Assembly (NCBI GenBank): GCA_029783825.1
Contig: JAREIK010002450.1
Coordinates: 1,121,039 to 1,185,038, forward strand
Source: Sapria himalayana
Taxonomy: Eukaryota; Streptophyta; Magnoliopsida; Malpighiales; Rafflesiaceae
Length of the DNA: 64,000 nucleotides
Direction of reading: 5' to 3'
The translations under genes were made by a program, and so were the position numbers. Below the pieces are notes generated by a model that searched no databases, had not been told where the DNA came from, and saw only the letters and a list, made by a program, of their open reading frames with translations. Shown here one piece after another: positions 1 to 12,800 of the stretch; the stretch's first letter is position 1, and the number at the start of each line of letters is the position of its first letter.

Positions 1-180
1 AGGACGGGGAGGAAGGGCGGGAGCAAGGGAGGGAGCAAGGGCGCGTGCACGGGGGTGGGATGGGCATGCCCATGCCCATGCTCATGCCTATACCCATGTT
101 TAGGCATCGACGTTTGCTTGGGGCATGGCCGTGGGCATGTGCATGGGACTGTGCACGTGCATGCCATTTACATTCCGAGT
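1..180. repeat. GC-rich degenerate CCCATG/GGGCATG-type repeat
   Basis: The first 60 bases are a G-rich run of GGGAGCAAGG-like words. Bases 60-110 are a degenerate tandem of GCCCATG-type hexamers, followed by more GGCATGxxCATG words. It resembles the GC-rich arms of the hAT elements further on but has no recognisable end. It lies downstream of the 3' end of the host gene. Nothing coding is seen. Confidence 0.45.
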
Positions 181-647
181 GGCGCAAAATAAGTGCCAAC
201 AATGGATGCTAGCATTTTCTCAGTTATTATATTAATGATTAATTAATATAATAATTCTCCACGTTTATTACTTCAATTACCTGGAGACAATTCAACTTAA
301 ATCAGCCATTAACGATTCAATCATGGTTGAACAATTTCTATATATTTAGGTTTGAATACCTTCACTAAATAGCTAGCTCATTTTAATTTTATTCAAAATA
401 AATAACTCAGACCTCAATCACCCATGGCTATTGGCTCATTACATGGATATACTTGTAATACACAAAATTCATAAAATATTCAGCAACCATTCCCACCAAT
501 AAACTAATCCAATTGTTATGGCACGTGAAAAAAATCCAATCAAACCAGAAAGGCTTGCCCATAAGCTCTTGATATTTTTGTAATAAAAATAAATAAATAT
601 TCACATAAATATCTACCAGTTCCATGATACAAGTGCGACTTCTAGTT
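181..647 (-). other. 3' flank / presumed 3' UTR of the PUX8-like gene
   Basis: This AT-rich stretch follows the stop codon of the host gene on the minus strand. It holds AATAAA-like words in that orientation (seen as TTTATT at 388-393 and 264-269) that could serve as polyadenylation signals. No second gene is seen. Which signal is used cannot be told from sequence alone. Confidence 0.4.
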
Positions 648-755
648 CTATATCAATTCCAGAAACAAGGCCTCTTGCTTGCTGGTAAGCCCAAGTTCAT
701 TCAATGTCCTCATTCTCTCTCCCACACCAAAAGCAATCTTCGAGCATGGTTTCAC
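648..755 (-). CDS. PUX8: PUX8-like last exon: end of UBX domain
   Basis: It reads VKPCSKIAFGVGERMRTLNE then LGLTSKQEALFLELI and a TAG stop at 648-650. The acceptor is ATAG|GTG at 756-757, in phase 0 with the exon at 1022-1078. The C-terminal LTSKQEALFLELI is the family hallmark. Oddly, the usual VRPYPRRAF of the UBX S3-S4 loop is VKPCSKIAF here, so the Tyr-Pro-Arg that contacts CDC48 is gone. The acceptor lacks a pyrimidine tract and sits just downstream of a (GA)n run. Confidence 0.8.
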   Translation of the reverse strand: MKPCSKIAFGVGERMRTLNELGLTSKQEALFLELI

Positions 756-784
756 CTATCCATGTTACAATGAAGTCTCATTCA

Positions 785-824
<40 letters not shown>

Positions 825-3800
825 CGCACACACACACCCCCCCACACGTGATTGTATTTCAAGTGAGTGTGTTTGTGTGCGTGTGCGTGTGCGCGTGTGC
901 ATGTCAAAATGGGCATGACAGTTACATTACTGATGGCTGTGCCTTAGTGGCTTTATGTATGCATCCCATGATGCTATTAGATGCAATAAACCAAAATGAA
1001 AATTGTCAACAAGGATTTTACCAATCGGTAACTGCCCGGCTTTACATTCCTACTAATGTCTATGAAGTCAAAAATAGACTGCAAGGAAAATTAACCATAC
1101 AAGGAATAGATTTCATAATAGAAGATATGGGTGTTCATGTTCAATACAAGCTGTTATGTGTGTGTGTGTGTGTGTGTGTGAACTTGTACACAAAACTAAC
1201 TTGTATTGTATCAAACTTGAGAAAACGTCGTCCACGTCGGGTTCCATCAGGCATACGCACCAAAAGCGCCACTGCATCATCATCATCAGTTGGTGGCTCC
1301 TGAGGAAGAGAAGCTTCTTTTGTTGCCAACTCTCTCAGAATTTCCTGCACAGAAGCATCTCAGCGCACCCACAGAACAAACCACTAACAACATAATCTTA
1401 TGCTGCAGCTTGTTTCTACTTTTTTGAAAACAGATACAGGAGAGTTAACAGTTTGTTTGTAATTTATACAAATTCTGAGAGACTCGTGGCAAGCAGAATG
1501 CATAGGCATTGGGATTTAGATGAGCAATAATGTGGGTATAGAACTCGAGATTAATTATTTTGTAGAGAACATGGCCTACTGCAATGGAACATGGAGCTTT
1601 TTTAAGACATTACATAATTGATGAAGCTTTTCATTGACATTCACCAGCTTCATGAAATAGCATATTTATCCAAATTAATTCTAGATTTTCTAAATATGTT
1701 AAATAGTTTTAGGGAGTCTCTCCTACGATGAATACGAATGTCCAAGCCAACATAGGAGGTCTAATTTGATCATTAAACAATAGCTTTCCTTAAAATCAGA
1801 GTTTATGGCTATATAATGCTGGCACGAACCCTAAGCTAGCAAATACAAAATTTTCCTCAAGCAAGTTGGAGACTGAACATGCCATTATTATTGTTACAGT
1901 TCTATTAGTTATCCTAATCAATGTTGTCTATTATATAAGAATATTTGATATATAATTTTTATATTAGAACACTATTATATTGTTTAGTTCATTTGTATTA
2001 AATTTAATATGATATTAAATCCTATTATATTTATGTAGTGTGCTAATAACAACTTACAATAACAACTTCCTCTCTCAAACTAGTGTGTAGATGTTCATAA
2101 TATCAATTTCAAAAAAAAAAAGAAATAAATTAAGATATTTCCAAGAATTTCATCAATAAATGTGCAAGCTAATTTATTGCAAGGATATAAGTTGTGACTA
2201 TAATCATATCATGGATTTTTTTCTTAAGAAAAGAAAAATTTATTTTTATCTATTTCGTGTGTTCATGAATAATTGAATTAAATATTATATACTCATTGCC
2301 TGAATATCTCAATATAGAATAGTAAACAAAGTGATTGAAAATCTAATATACTCTTATAGAAACATGATTCAAAAAATCTCACATGTAATTATGATCAATA
2401 CCATGTACTTCGCCTCTATATTATATCTAGAGATTATTTCAACCTTTTATTTTTCCAAAAGATGAAATTATTAACAAAAAAATACATAGTAATTTATAAT
2501 GAATCTACTATCTACACAGTCTAGTGGCCAACTAGAGTCTAAATATTTAACTAGCTAATATATTCATGACCATCAATTGTAATGCTAAATGCTAAAGATT
2601 TTTTCACATATCAAAGTATGTAAAAAATTATATCATAATAAATGTCATAAAAAATTTAAAAAATAATAAAAGATACTGACAGAATAAATTATACTTAGTC
2701 AAGTAATAATCAGATAATGAATCTTTCATAAAATTCCTTAAAATGCAGTCGAATCAATTAAATAACTATCATCAGACAAAATAATAATATATGGCTTAAC
2801 AGATATATCGACATGAGTGCTGCTCAAAATATCAATATCTAAAAAAATATCTAAGATATATCTCCCCTATAATAATAAAATTACTCTAAGAACATAGTTA
2901 CATCAATCCCAAAAAAAAAATTGAAGCTTTCAAAGGTCTTCATCTAAAATTGGGACCAAATGTACTCCTTGAATTACATGATATTCAATTCAACTCCTAT
3001 AAAAAAAATATCATCTATATAACAATCAACAAAAGAATTATCTATTTATCATCTAAAAATATGCCAAACCAAGCTCTCACAAACTACACAATTGATGACC
3101 ATGTATATCTTTTTATCAAGTCATGAGAAGAAAACATAAATTTATTAAGTAATCCAAAAACTTTAAGAGAAAATTGAATAATTTCTTTTTATAATACAAC
3201 ATTAGAAAAAACAAATTATGAAAAAAAAACAAAGAAAATCATTCGGTTCACCAAGTAGTTTGCAATTAAAATATCTCTCTCCAAAACTATTATAGAACTC
3301 TTCACATATAGATAAATATCCTAGTTATTTTAATCAACTATTAATTTTTCTTCTATACAATTTTATCTTGTGAGAGTATGCTAACATAAGAAATATAATA
3401 TATAATCCCATAATTAGTACAACAAGTACAAAAACTATTAGACAAGTACTATAAGACATTGTCACTCAAATTAATATTTTTATTTTTTTATTAATTTAGT
3501 TTTAATTCTTTAATGAATTAGCTGAGAACACAACAAAAATCTAAGATTTATTTCAAAAAAAAAAAACCAATTAAAACAAGTATAAATTGATAAAAATAAC
3601 AAAATACCTCAAATAATCTTGAGTTTCAAGTCTACTAGATATCTAAACATTTGAGTCAATAACATTAAAAATATCATTACTTAATAAGTTTAGCGAGTCA
3701 GATAGGAAACTCTAATATACTTTTCTATTTAACAAATCTCACAATCTAATATAATAATATCTAATATTAGGATTTAAAATTATAAGATTGGCCAGAGACA

Positions 3801-6800
3801 AATGATTAAGTCAAAAATATTAAAATAATTAATTAATGATATGTAAACACCTAATCATATAATAGAAAACATACAAACCATGATGCTCAACCTCTAAGAA
3901 AATTCTTAAAATCTTTCGATACTACAAAACATCAATAGGAGTAAAATGGCATTATAACCAATTTGTTTAATAAAATAATTCATAGAAAGAAAATTATTCA
4001 GACAATCATTAACAAAGATAGCAAAAAAAAAATCAAATTAAATATCATTATAATTAATAACTTTAAGCAACTTATTATCCACTATAACAATATTATAAAA
4101 TAAAAAAATAATAATAAATAAAAATTAATTATCTATAACCTAAATAAGAGCCCATATGTCAATAATCATGAGCTATAGCCTTATTAGTAAAACATTCTAC
4201 ATATTCTTTTTTAGTAAGAATTGATAGGATTGATTTATAAAATATTTAGAATCTTAGAAGATGGTGTAGATAAATAATTCGCATGTTGAAGAATATGCAC
4301 AATGACATATTGAGGTCAACTTGATTCTTCTATATCCCAATTATATCAACCTTCTACTTAATTTATGATAATCATGACCTCATTCTTTAAGTCACGACTC
4401 ATTATTATCATGATGTGAAATATGTCATCGTTATTATAATAATCTAGTAACATAGAAATATATTGTCATGGCTTGTTTGATATCATGACTAAGAATATGT
4501 TGTTATAACTCTATTTGTTATTAATACATTGTATAATTATCTTTAGTGTTGTCATGACACAGATTGTGTTGTTGCAATATCATTTATTTGTATTCACATT
4601 TTGCATTAAAATGATTAGTAAATAAGCAATGAACACGAATGAAAAGAACACAAGTTGAATATGTGAGTGAAAACACATGAGTATGAGAACATACGAACAC
4701 ACGTAAGTATGTAAGGAACATACAAACGCAATATGCACACAAGAGTACTGTAATATAACATACAAAATATGAATAAAACCTAGATTAATCTGGGCTAGTT
4801 CATGCCTGACCTTTGAGATTTTGTGCGGATCATGTCGAGTCGTGCTGGGTCATGCCAGTATGTACCATTTCGGTCCCGTTCGGAATCAGATTATCTCTAA
4901 TTCTAAATATTATAAATTTTAATATAAAATTAATTAATTAATTAAATTAATACCACAAAAAAACAAAAATACAATCATAAATCACAACTCACAACTTACA
5001 AAAAAACATAAAATAAATATAATAAATTTAAATTATTTTGTAACGTAATACAAATACAAAATAATAATATAAACTTAAAAATTAATACATCAATGATCAA
5101 TCTTGTAAACGTTTGATGGTATTAGCGATAGGTTAATACCTCAATAATATCTAACCACAATCTCAATCTCAATCTCCTATCTAAAATCATTCATTATAAT
5201 AAAAAAAATATACTCTGATATTATCCTCGACATCGGATGAGATAGTAAATTTTGTGCTATCTTAGACAGCACGAGATAGGTAGACTCATGATTTTTCCCA
5301 TTATAAAATAACAAAGTTCTTGTTATTGGTATGTGATAAAATTGAATATTAAATGATATCTAAGTACTGAGATAACTCGCCCCTATTTGATGATCCACCC
5401 AGTCATTCCATCCTCACTATCTAAATAGAAAAGTCATCATCTCTGAATATAATATTCATATCCGTACTAGGATTCTGACTATTACTACCATCATACCTAG
5501 TATCACAATATCTAAATAGTTCAGTCAATTTCTCATGAATAAATCCTTTAAGTTGGTATTCTTGATTCATGCATAAAGATATATATGACAAAATATTCTT
5601 TATTCCTTTCACCTTAACCCCATGATCCATTCAAATAACTAGACAATAAAGAAATAAAATAGTAAACTAGTACTTTAAGTACTTGATTTCCATCTCAAGA
5701 ATCATATAATTAAATATCATGTTATTTCTAAATTTTTTATATATACAACTAATATTACATATAAACCTAAGTGAAATACAAGTTATAAGAGTATAAACTA
5801 ATGAACACATATTCATCATATCATAAAAAAACTTCAAGAATTTTATAAATAAATTTTTTGTATTCCAGTAAGTATCATCAAAATAAATTTATTATTCTTA
5901 ATATTTACATAGTCAGATATCATGTATTTGTATCAAACACACGACTTCAATATAAAGTATGTGTAATTCCAATAATATCTCATATCTGATTGAAATTTTT
6001 TTTTTAGACCCACAGACAAATAAAGACTACCAAACTCCTATTAGCTACAAGATATATGAAGAAATTTTAGTGAGTTATGTATTTTAGAAAAAATACATAA
6101 CTCACTATAATATGCAAGCTAAAAATAAATTTGCATGATACTGATTACCTTTGAATCCTCTGAAAATCTAATCGGAAGATCCATCATGATTATTAGTTTG
6201 GTCATATTTTTCTCATAGATAAAAACTGAAAGAAATTAACATAAAAACTGAACTAGATTACATATCAACGACCACAACACTCAGTTAGGTTTGCATAGGA
6301 TCTAATGTATCATTTTTTTAATGTATTATTCAGCATATCTCTTAAGGTACCTAGTCTTCAATGCACTTCTACAGGTTAATTTTTTATAATATTTATATTG
6401 TGCTAATTCTTCATCAATATCCCTAGCATCTTTATTTTGTAAAATATTTAAGTAAATCCAAACTATTAATTTTCTTATAATTTTTTATTTTTTAGATATT
6501 TGAGTCAAAGCTATGAAATAAAAAAAAAATTTGGAGGCCTCAAACTTTTCCGTAGAATTATTAATTATCCATATTTAATATTATCTATTTTTATATTAAT
6601 ATTAATTTTATTATCATCATTAAAATTACTATTTATCATTTTTTAATTTTATTAATTATATTTTAGATTATATTTTTTAAATTAAATATTTTTTTATTTT
6701 AAATTATAAATTAAAATAAAAAACTAACAAACATTTAAAAATAAAACTTGTAATGCATAAACCCATTTGCTTGACAATATCTGATATTTGATATCCAAAT

Positions 6801-9800
6801 CTGATGTCCACACAACAGTCCGTACCCGAGCCCCGAGAACGAGAGGAGAGAAATTAAGAAACAAGAGAAAACAAAAGAAAAATAGAAAAAAATATGAATT
6901 TATGAATATATATTAGGAATGAGAGAAGATGATAATTAGATTTTAAAAAAAATTAAAAAAATCAATTTTTGAATATTTTTTAAATTTTTTATTAAAAAAA
7001 TTAAGTAGAAGCCCGACGCTATCAAATTTCTATCATTAGCCGTTGGGGGTGGTTCCAATGACTAGGAAACGCACAGCTTATAATTTTTATTTTTTGTACT
7101 GTTGCCGATGGGTTCAGGATTGTAAGGGCATCGAGTTCGGGCGAAAATCCAAGGTGTCTAGGTGTGGTGTGGCGCATGTACAGTGGCGCTGTGAGGGGTG
7201 CAGATCATGGGTGTCATGGCCGGTTGGGTTCGCACCACGCTTGAACCCAGCCCAAGTTCCAGGGCATGGTTCGGGTATTGCCAAAGAACCGTGTCTTTGG
7301 GCAAGGCAGCCAGGTTGTGCCTGGCCTGGCACAAGGCCCAGAAGACCTCGGCACGATACAGCACGAACCATGCCTTGAGGCAGCCAGGCACGGGCCTAGG
7401 CATGGTTCTGGACTATAGCATTCCGGGCCAGGCAAGGTTCAATCGGGCCGTGCCTCGGGCTGGGGCTGGGCTTACTGGCCCACTTGACACCTCTAGATCC
7501 AATTCGTGTCAATTAAATAAATTCATCATCTTTGCACTTTATTTGACTAATTGTTATAAGTAATGATTATTTTATGTATTGTTACTTGATGCTCATCAAT
7601 GAGTAGGTGTCAGCTCAAACTAATATGCTAACCTGCATCTGAACTATTCAGTAAATTATCCATGAATGTGTGTTGGTGACATAAGGTTATTAGAATTATT
7701 CATATAACTTCTATTTTCCTGAGATGAGAATCATTATACTTACTCTTGGATTCATTGGTTGACTAGAACTTGATTGAGATTAATACTTGGTTAGGTGATA
7801 CACACATGCGCAGACATGCACAGACACACATTATATACCTCTTCTTCCACAAATCTCTGGCAAGATTCTTCCTTTTTTCTTTCTACTTCTAATAAAGCAT
7901 ATTTTTTAGCTGCTGCTTCTTTAAAACGCAGAACATCAGCTTCTTCCATAGCCTTCATTTCTTTTTCTCTATCTACTGCAAGTGAAGCAAGATACTCATC
8001 ATCCTACACAAAACAATTAGCCAATTGCATTACCACAATGCATATCACAAACATAATACTATTTCTAGTTGAGCTAAAAAGACAACCTGTTGTTCACGGA
8101 GCAAGCGCTGAGCTTGCAATGCAGATGATGGCGGTGGGCAGGCCATCCATGATGGACAAGCACCATTTGGTTGAACAAAATTATGAGGTGCGTGTGAAAA
8201 GTGGTACACATTCCCTTCAGGCAGGCCACCAAACATTGCAGCCTCGAGCATTACTGCTTCTTCTTGTTCCTCAGAAGAGATGCATCCCCACTTTGATTTC
8301 AGCATTGAACATTGATGAATAGATTAGATTTTCCAAGTCAACATGTTCTTTATAACAAATAAAATCCAAATATATAAATCAATGTTACTTCATCTGAAAT
8401 CAAGGCACTTCCATTTCCTGGCAGATGTTTGTCCATATTGCAAGCTTCTGTACTTGAATGAGGGCTCGATGGAAAACTTGACTTAAAATTTTCATCTTCC
8501 TTGTAAGATTCAATAGAGCTGCTACATTTATGCCTGGATCTACGCTTCATGAGTGGCTGGATGACATCAACATCATCATCATCATCATCATTATCATCAC
8601 CATTAGCATATGCGCTTCCAATCTCCAACCTAATCAAATTCAAAGAGGTCATTATCACCATTTTTCGACAGTGCCCCGCCCCATTAACAGAAGACAATCC
8701 AAATAGACATATTGTTTATTACATTTAGCTGTGTTATAATAGATATATGAAAATAAAATAAATAATAACTCTTATAAAAAATATATTATATGATCATATA
8801 TAATGGACAAAAATAATGTGGATAACTCTTTGCAATAACTAGATAAAATGTAAGTTGAGAACACCAACCACAGAGTTGGAACATTTGAGTCCACAACTTT
8901 AAACCTGAAAACTCTTCATGATATTCATGAAGTTGTCTATTGAATGCTCTGTCGTATGAATAATTAACATAGCTTTGAACTCTATCTTTATATTAAATTT
9001 CAAAACAACTAGAAATCGCTTAATTTTTCAAAAAAAAAGCTATCTCCAATAAAAGTATAAAATTATATTGTAGATCAACTCTTTTTGTAGATCTACTCTT
9101 TGCAACAACTATATGTTGCAAAGAATCGTATCAATATGAATATAACAAATTTTATCTATAAATTAACTAAATATACTGATTCTATATATTATAAATAGAT
9201 TAATTATTATCAGATAGCTTATATTTTCTAAGATTCTCTAATAAGTTATAAAGTTAACTAAAGGTTTTGTATCATAAATTAAGTTAGCACATGAATCAAC
9301 AAGAATATATACCAAAGCACAACATAAAAGATCAATCTCAACAAATATATCAAGTGCATGTCTCTATTATTACAAGATGATATCTTTGATAAAATAAGTC
9401 ACTTATATACAAAGAATATATTTATAATTACTATGATTCTTCATTAGAAAGTGTGCATAAATGTGTTTATTGAATTGAGCAATTACCAACTCATCTAAAA
9501 TATCATTCACATAAACATTTAACAAAATTATTCAACTATCACAATTCTTCTGAAAGAATAAAATAAAAATCAGTAATATATATTCAAAACTCAAGCAAAA
9601 TGACTGCAAGTAAAAATATCGAAATCAGACTCTCAATGATTACTTAAGGTCGTACAAAAACCTTTCGCAATCTACAAATCACACTTGGCTCTATTATTCA
9701 AAATTCAAGTGTCCACTTCATTTACACATTCTCCTCCTCAAGGTTACTATGAAGAAAATAATTCTTCATGTCTAGTTAATGTATTCTCCAACTATGAGAT

Positions 9801-12800
9801 GATATCAAATAAATAAGAATATGTACTTAGGCTAATTTAATCAATGAAAAATAAGTATCTTGATAGTTCACATCAAAATATATGAGTGTATCCCTTGATT
9901 ACAAGTCTCAACTTAAAGCCAACTACTTTTTCATCTAGACTTATCTTTATAAAGAACACTCATCTAAAACCAACATCAAACCTTCCTAAAGGTTGTAATA
10001 CTAGTTTTCATGTGTCATTAGAGTAGATTATATATATTTTATCGATCATAACCTAACATTATCCTATTCCTAGATAAAATAATATTTTAGAAAAACACTA
10101 AAATACTAATACCATCAAGATAAATAATTAAAGAAATAAAAAAAAGGAATAAAACAAAAATATAACAAAACTTGTGAATATGAAAGTATAGATATGAAGT
10201 AATAAAAGATACTTGGATATACTAGTACCATACAAACATAGTATTAATTATCAAGTACTATTAGAGTTGAGGATATGCATTTCTTCTATCAAGGTGTAGA
10301 GTCATCTAGAATGAGATAATTTCTCAAAAACAAATTTGGGTTTCCTACTACAATTAATAGAAATAATAAAAAAACAAATATATATATAAATACTTGTGAA
10401 ATTGAGTATTGAATACAACTATTATGTCATTCTGAAGAACAATCTAAAAGTAAAGATCAAAAGAAATAATTACAAGATCATTCAGTTTGTCGGTAAGATC
10501 GTCTCTATTATGAGAAAGATGGGCATATCTCTCTCTATATTTCTCTCTCAAAGTATAGATTTGAAGTCCTAATTGGTCTAATCTCTTAATAATCAACTCA
10601 ATATGAGCCTATACTAGTAATAACCTATAGATTTTTAAGTTATATAAGTTTGAATGAGATATCACTATTTAAGAAACCACACTCTCTAATTTCAATATGA
10701 TCAATTAATTTTTACTAAATATGATAACTCAATAAAATAACATCATATTGAATACTCATGCTCAAATATAGTTGATAGGTGACTTTGTCAACTGACTTGT
10801 AGTTAAGACAAAGCTATAAATAATAAAGAAAAAGTAATGAAATAACATCTAGATTCACAATCTTGACAGATTCATTAAAAAATGAATTATGGTTAAAAGA
10901 AGTAATATCTAGAATAAATAAAATGCTACCAATCTCTGGTAAAAACTATTTATATCTTCTATAGGCATTAGAGTATTCAAGAAAAACATATTTTAAGGTC
11001 GTACAAGCTAACTTTTGTTGTCATAGAAAATGATCAAAGATAAAACAAATATATTTAAAAATTAAGAAGTCAAACTAAATTGTATCTCTCTAAAATAAAT
11101 GATCGGAAAAATTATATGATGAGATAGAAAAGTATATCTGATTGATGAGATAAAATACAGTTAAAATCACAATCTCTCAAGAAATATTTGGAGCATACTT
11201 TCCAAGTTAGAATGTCCAAGCCACAAAAATCAAATATTTATTCTTTCTTTCAACAACCTTATTCTTTTAGGATGTGTCAGCACAAAAAATCTAATATACA
11301 ATTGCACGATCCATATAATAAATACTAAATTTATCTGACATATATTGAATTATCACTACTTAATTTCTTGAAAAAGATAAATTGAGATACCTTTAAGATA
11401 TTTATAAAGATATTTGTTGGGTATTTTACTATCTGAATGTGTATTATAATAATGTTCTCATATTGAATCTTCTTTTTGAGGAAGAAAGAGTCCATCCATA
11501 TGTGCTTTGTCTGGTCATAAAATATTAAATTAGAGATTATATATCTTATTGTCTGACTGTTATAATGAAAGTATAATTAAAAAAATGCATATTTGATTTA
11601 CTCGAACAGATGTCTCATATAAAATATCTTACAAATAATTATTATTATTAATTTGAATTATACCATTATACTAAATCTCAAAACAATTGCATGTCAATTA
11701 CTTTTTAAGAGAATATTGCTCCAAAAAAACAAAAATCTATCCTAGATCTCATCTCAATGCATTCTGGTGCCCAACTTAAATAGACAATACTAAGCTAACT
11801 TTGGGTATTCATGATTCCTAGAATGAATTCCAAGTCCTAAAGAATTCTTCATGCAACTCAATATGTGAAGAATTATATCAAAATAAACATATTTAAGAGA
11901 ATATAAAAATATACTAACTATAATGATTGTGTATGCTATATCGAATATAATAATAATTAGATAATTAAATTTTTAAATAATTTTCTTATCTACAATAGAG
12001 TTAACTAGAAGATCGTATTAAAAATAAAATTATCTACTTGAGTGTACAACTAAAAATATCAACTCATGGAAGAGAATCAAATGGATAACTACTCTATGAC
12101 AAGACACATCTTTATGCCAAAAAAATGTCTGAGTATATTTCTGAGTATATTTGAGTATATCCTCTCCCTACAAATTTCATATTAAGGCAATCTACCTTCT
12201 TAGATAATATAATACTTGAGAATAAAACTTGAGTATCCAGTATTATCAAGAAAAATAATAAAAGAAACACAAAAATAAATAAGATAAAAATACAACAATA
12301 TTTATGAAATTAGATACTGATACAAGTAGAGGTGTCAACCGGCCGAGCACGAGGCACGGTTCGGCCGTGCCTAGGCCGGCCCGACACGAAAAAAAACCGT
12401 GCCCGGGTTAGGCACGAGCCGTGCCATGCCGTGCCTAGCCCGGCACGGTTAGGCCCGTGGCACGGCACACCGGCATGGGTTCGTCCCGTGCTGGGAGTCC
12501 CTCGAGCCTACGGGCTACGGCAACCCTGCGATAGATCCACGCCCCTCCCGCAAAAAAGATGGCGGGTAGGGTCTGATTGGACCAGACCCCGCGGTCCCAC
12601 TTCCACGAGGCCCGAAGCCCCGAACCGACCAAGATCCCCATCCCCCAACGGGAAAAAAAAATAATATAAAAATATATTTTCAGCCATTGGATCTCGCCTT
12701 CAACGGCTAGGGAGCAGAATCTGACGGCTCTCATGATTCTGCCCCCTAAAAAATTAAAAAAATTCAAAAAAATTAAAAAAAATCTTTTTTTATAAAATAT

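Larger units (their letters stand above)
4781..7495 (-). mobile_element. hAT transposon copy (BED/Ac-like), heavily decayed
   Basis: The transposon's 5' end lies at 7495, where a clear TIR (TTGACACCTCTA on the plus strand) closes a GC-rich arm rich in GGCACGG/CCGTGCC words (7016-7495). The other end, near 4781 (TAGATTAATCTGGGC), is only a weak TIR match. Between them is a minus-strand transposase relic. No target duplication is visible. The central N-terminal region is shortened near 6110-6130. Confidence 0.75.
1345..7838 (-). other. PUX8: Giant intron (6.5 kb) of PUX8-like gene
   Basis: Bases 1345-1880 are plain intronic sequence without recognisable features. 1890-4200 is a Ty1-copia relic. 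4201-4780 is AT-rich and unassigned. 4781-7495 is a hAT relic. 7496-7838 is plain intron running up to the donor at 7838. Confidence 0.8.

Noticed and set aside
648..900. Reading the last UBX exon as a decayed pseudo-exon, because stops appear just upstream of 755
   Set aside because: The missing residues are supplied by a separate short exon at 1022-1078 with good splice sites and matching phase, so the stops are intronic. The changed YPR motif remains as a separate point.
679..1303. Open frames of 79-199 codons on the plus strand
   Set aside because: They run through CT, CA and GT microsatellites and lie antisense to verified UBX exons.
7043..7563. Several overlapping frames of 70-120 codons on both strands
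   Set aside because: They lie in a GC-rich hAT arm, where stop codons are rare by composition.
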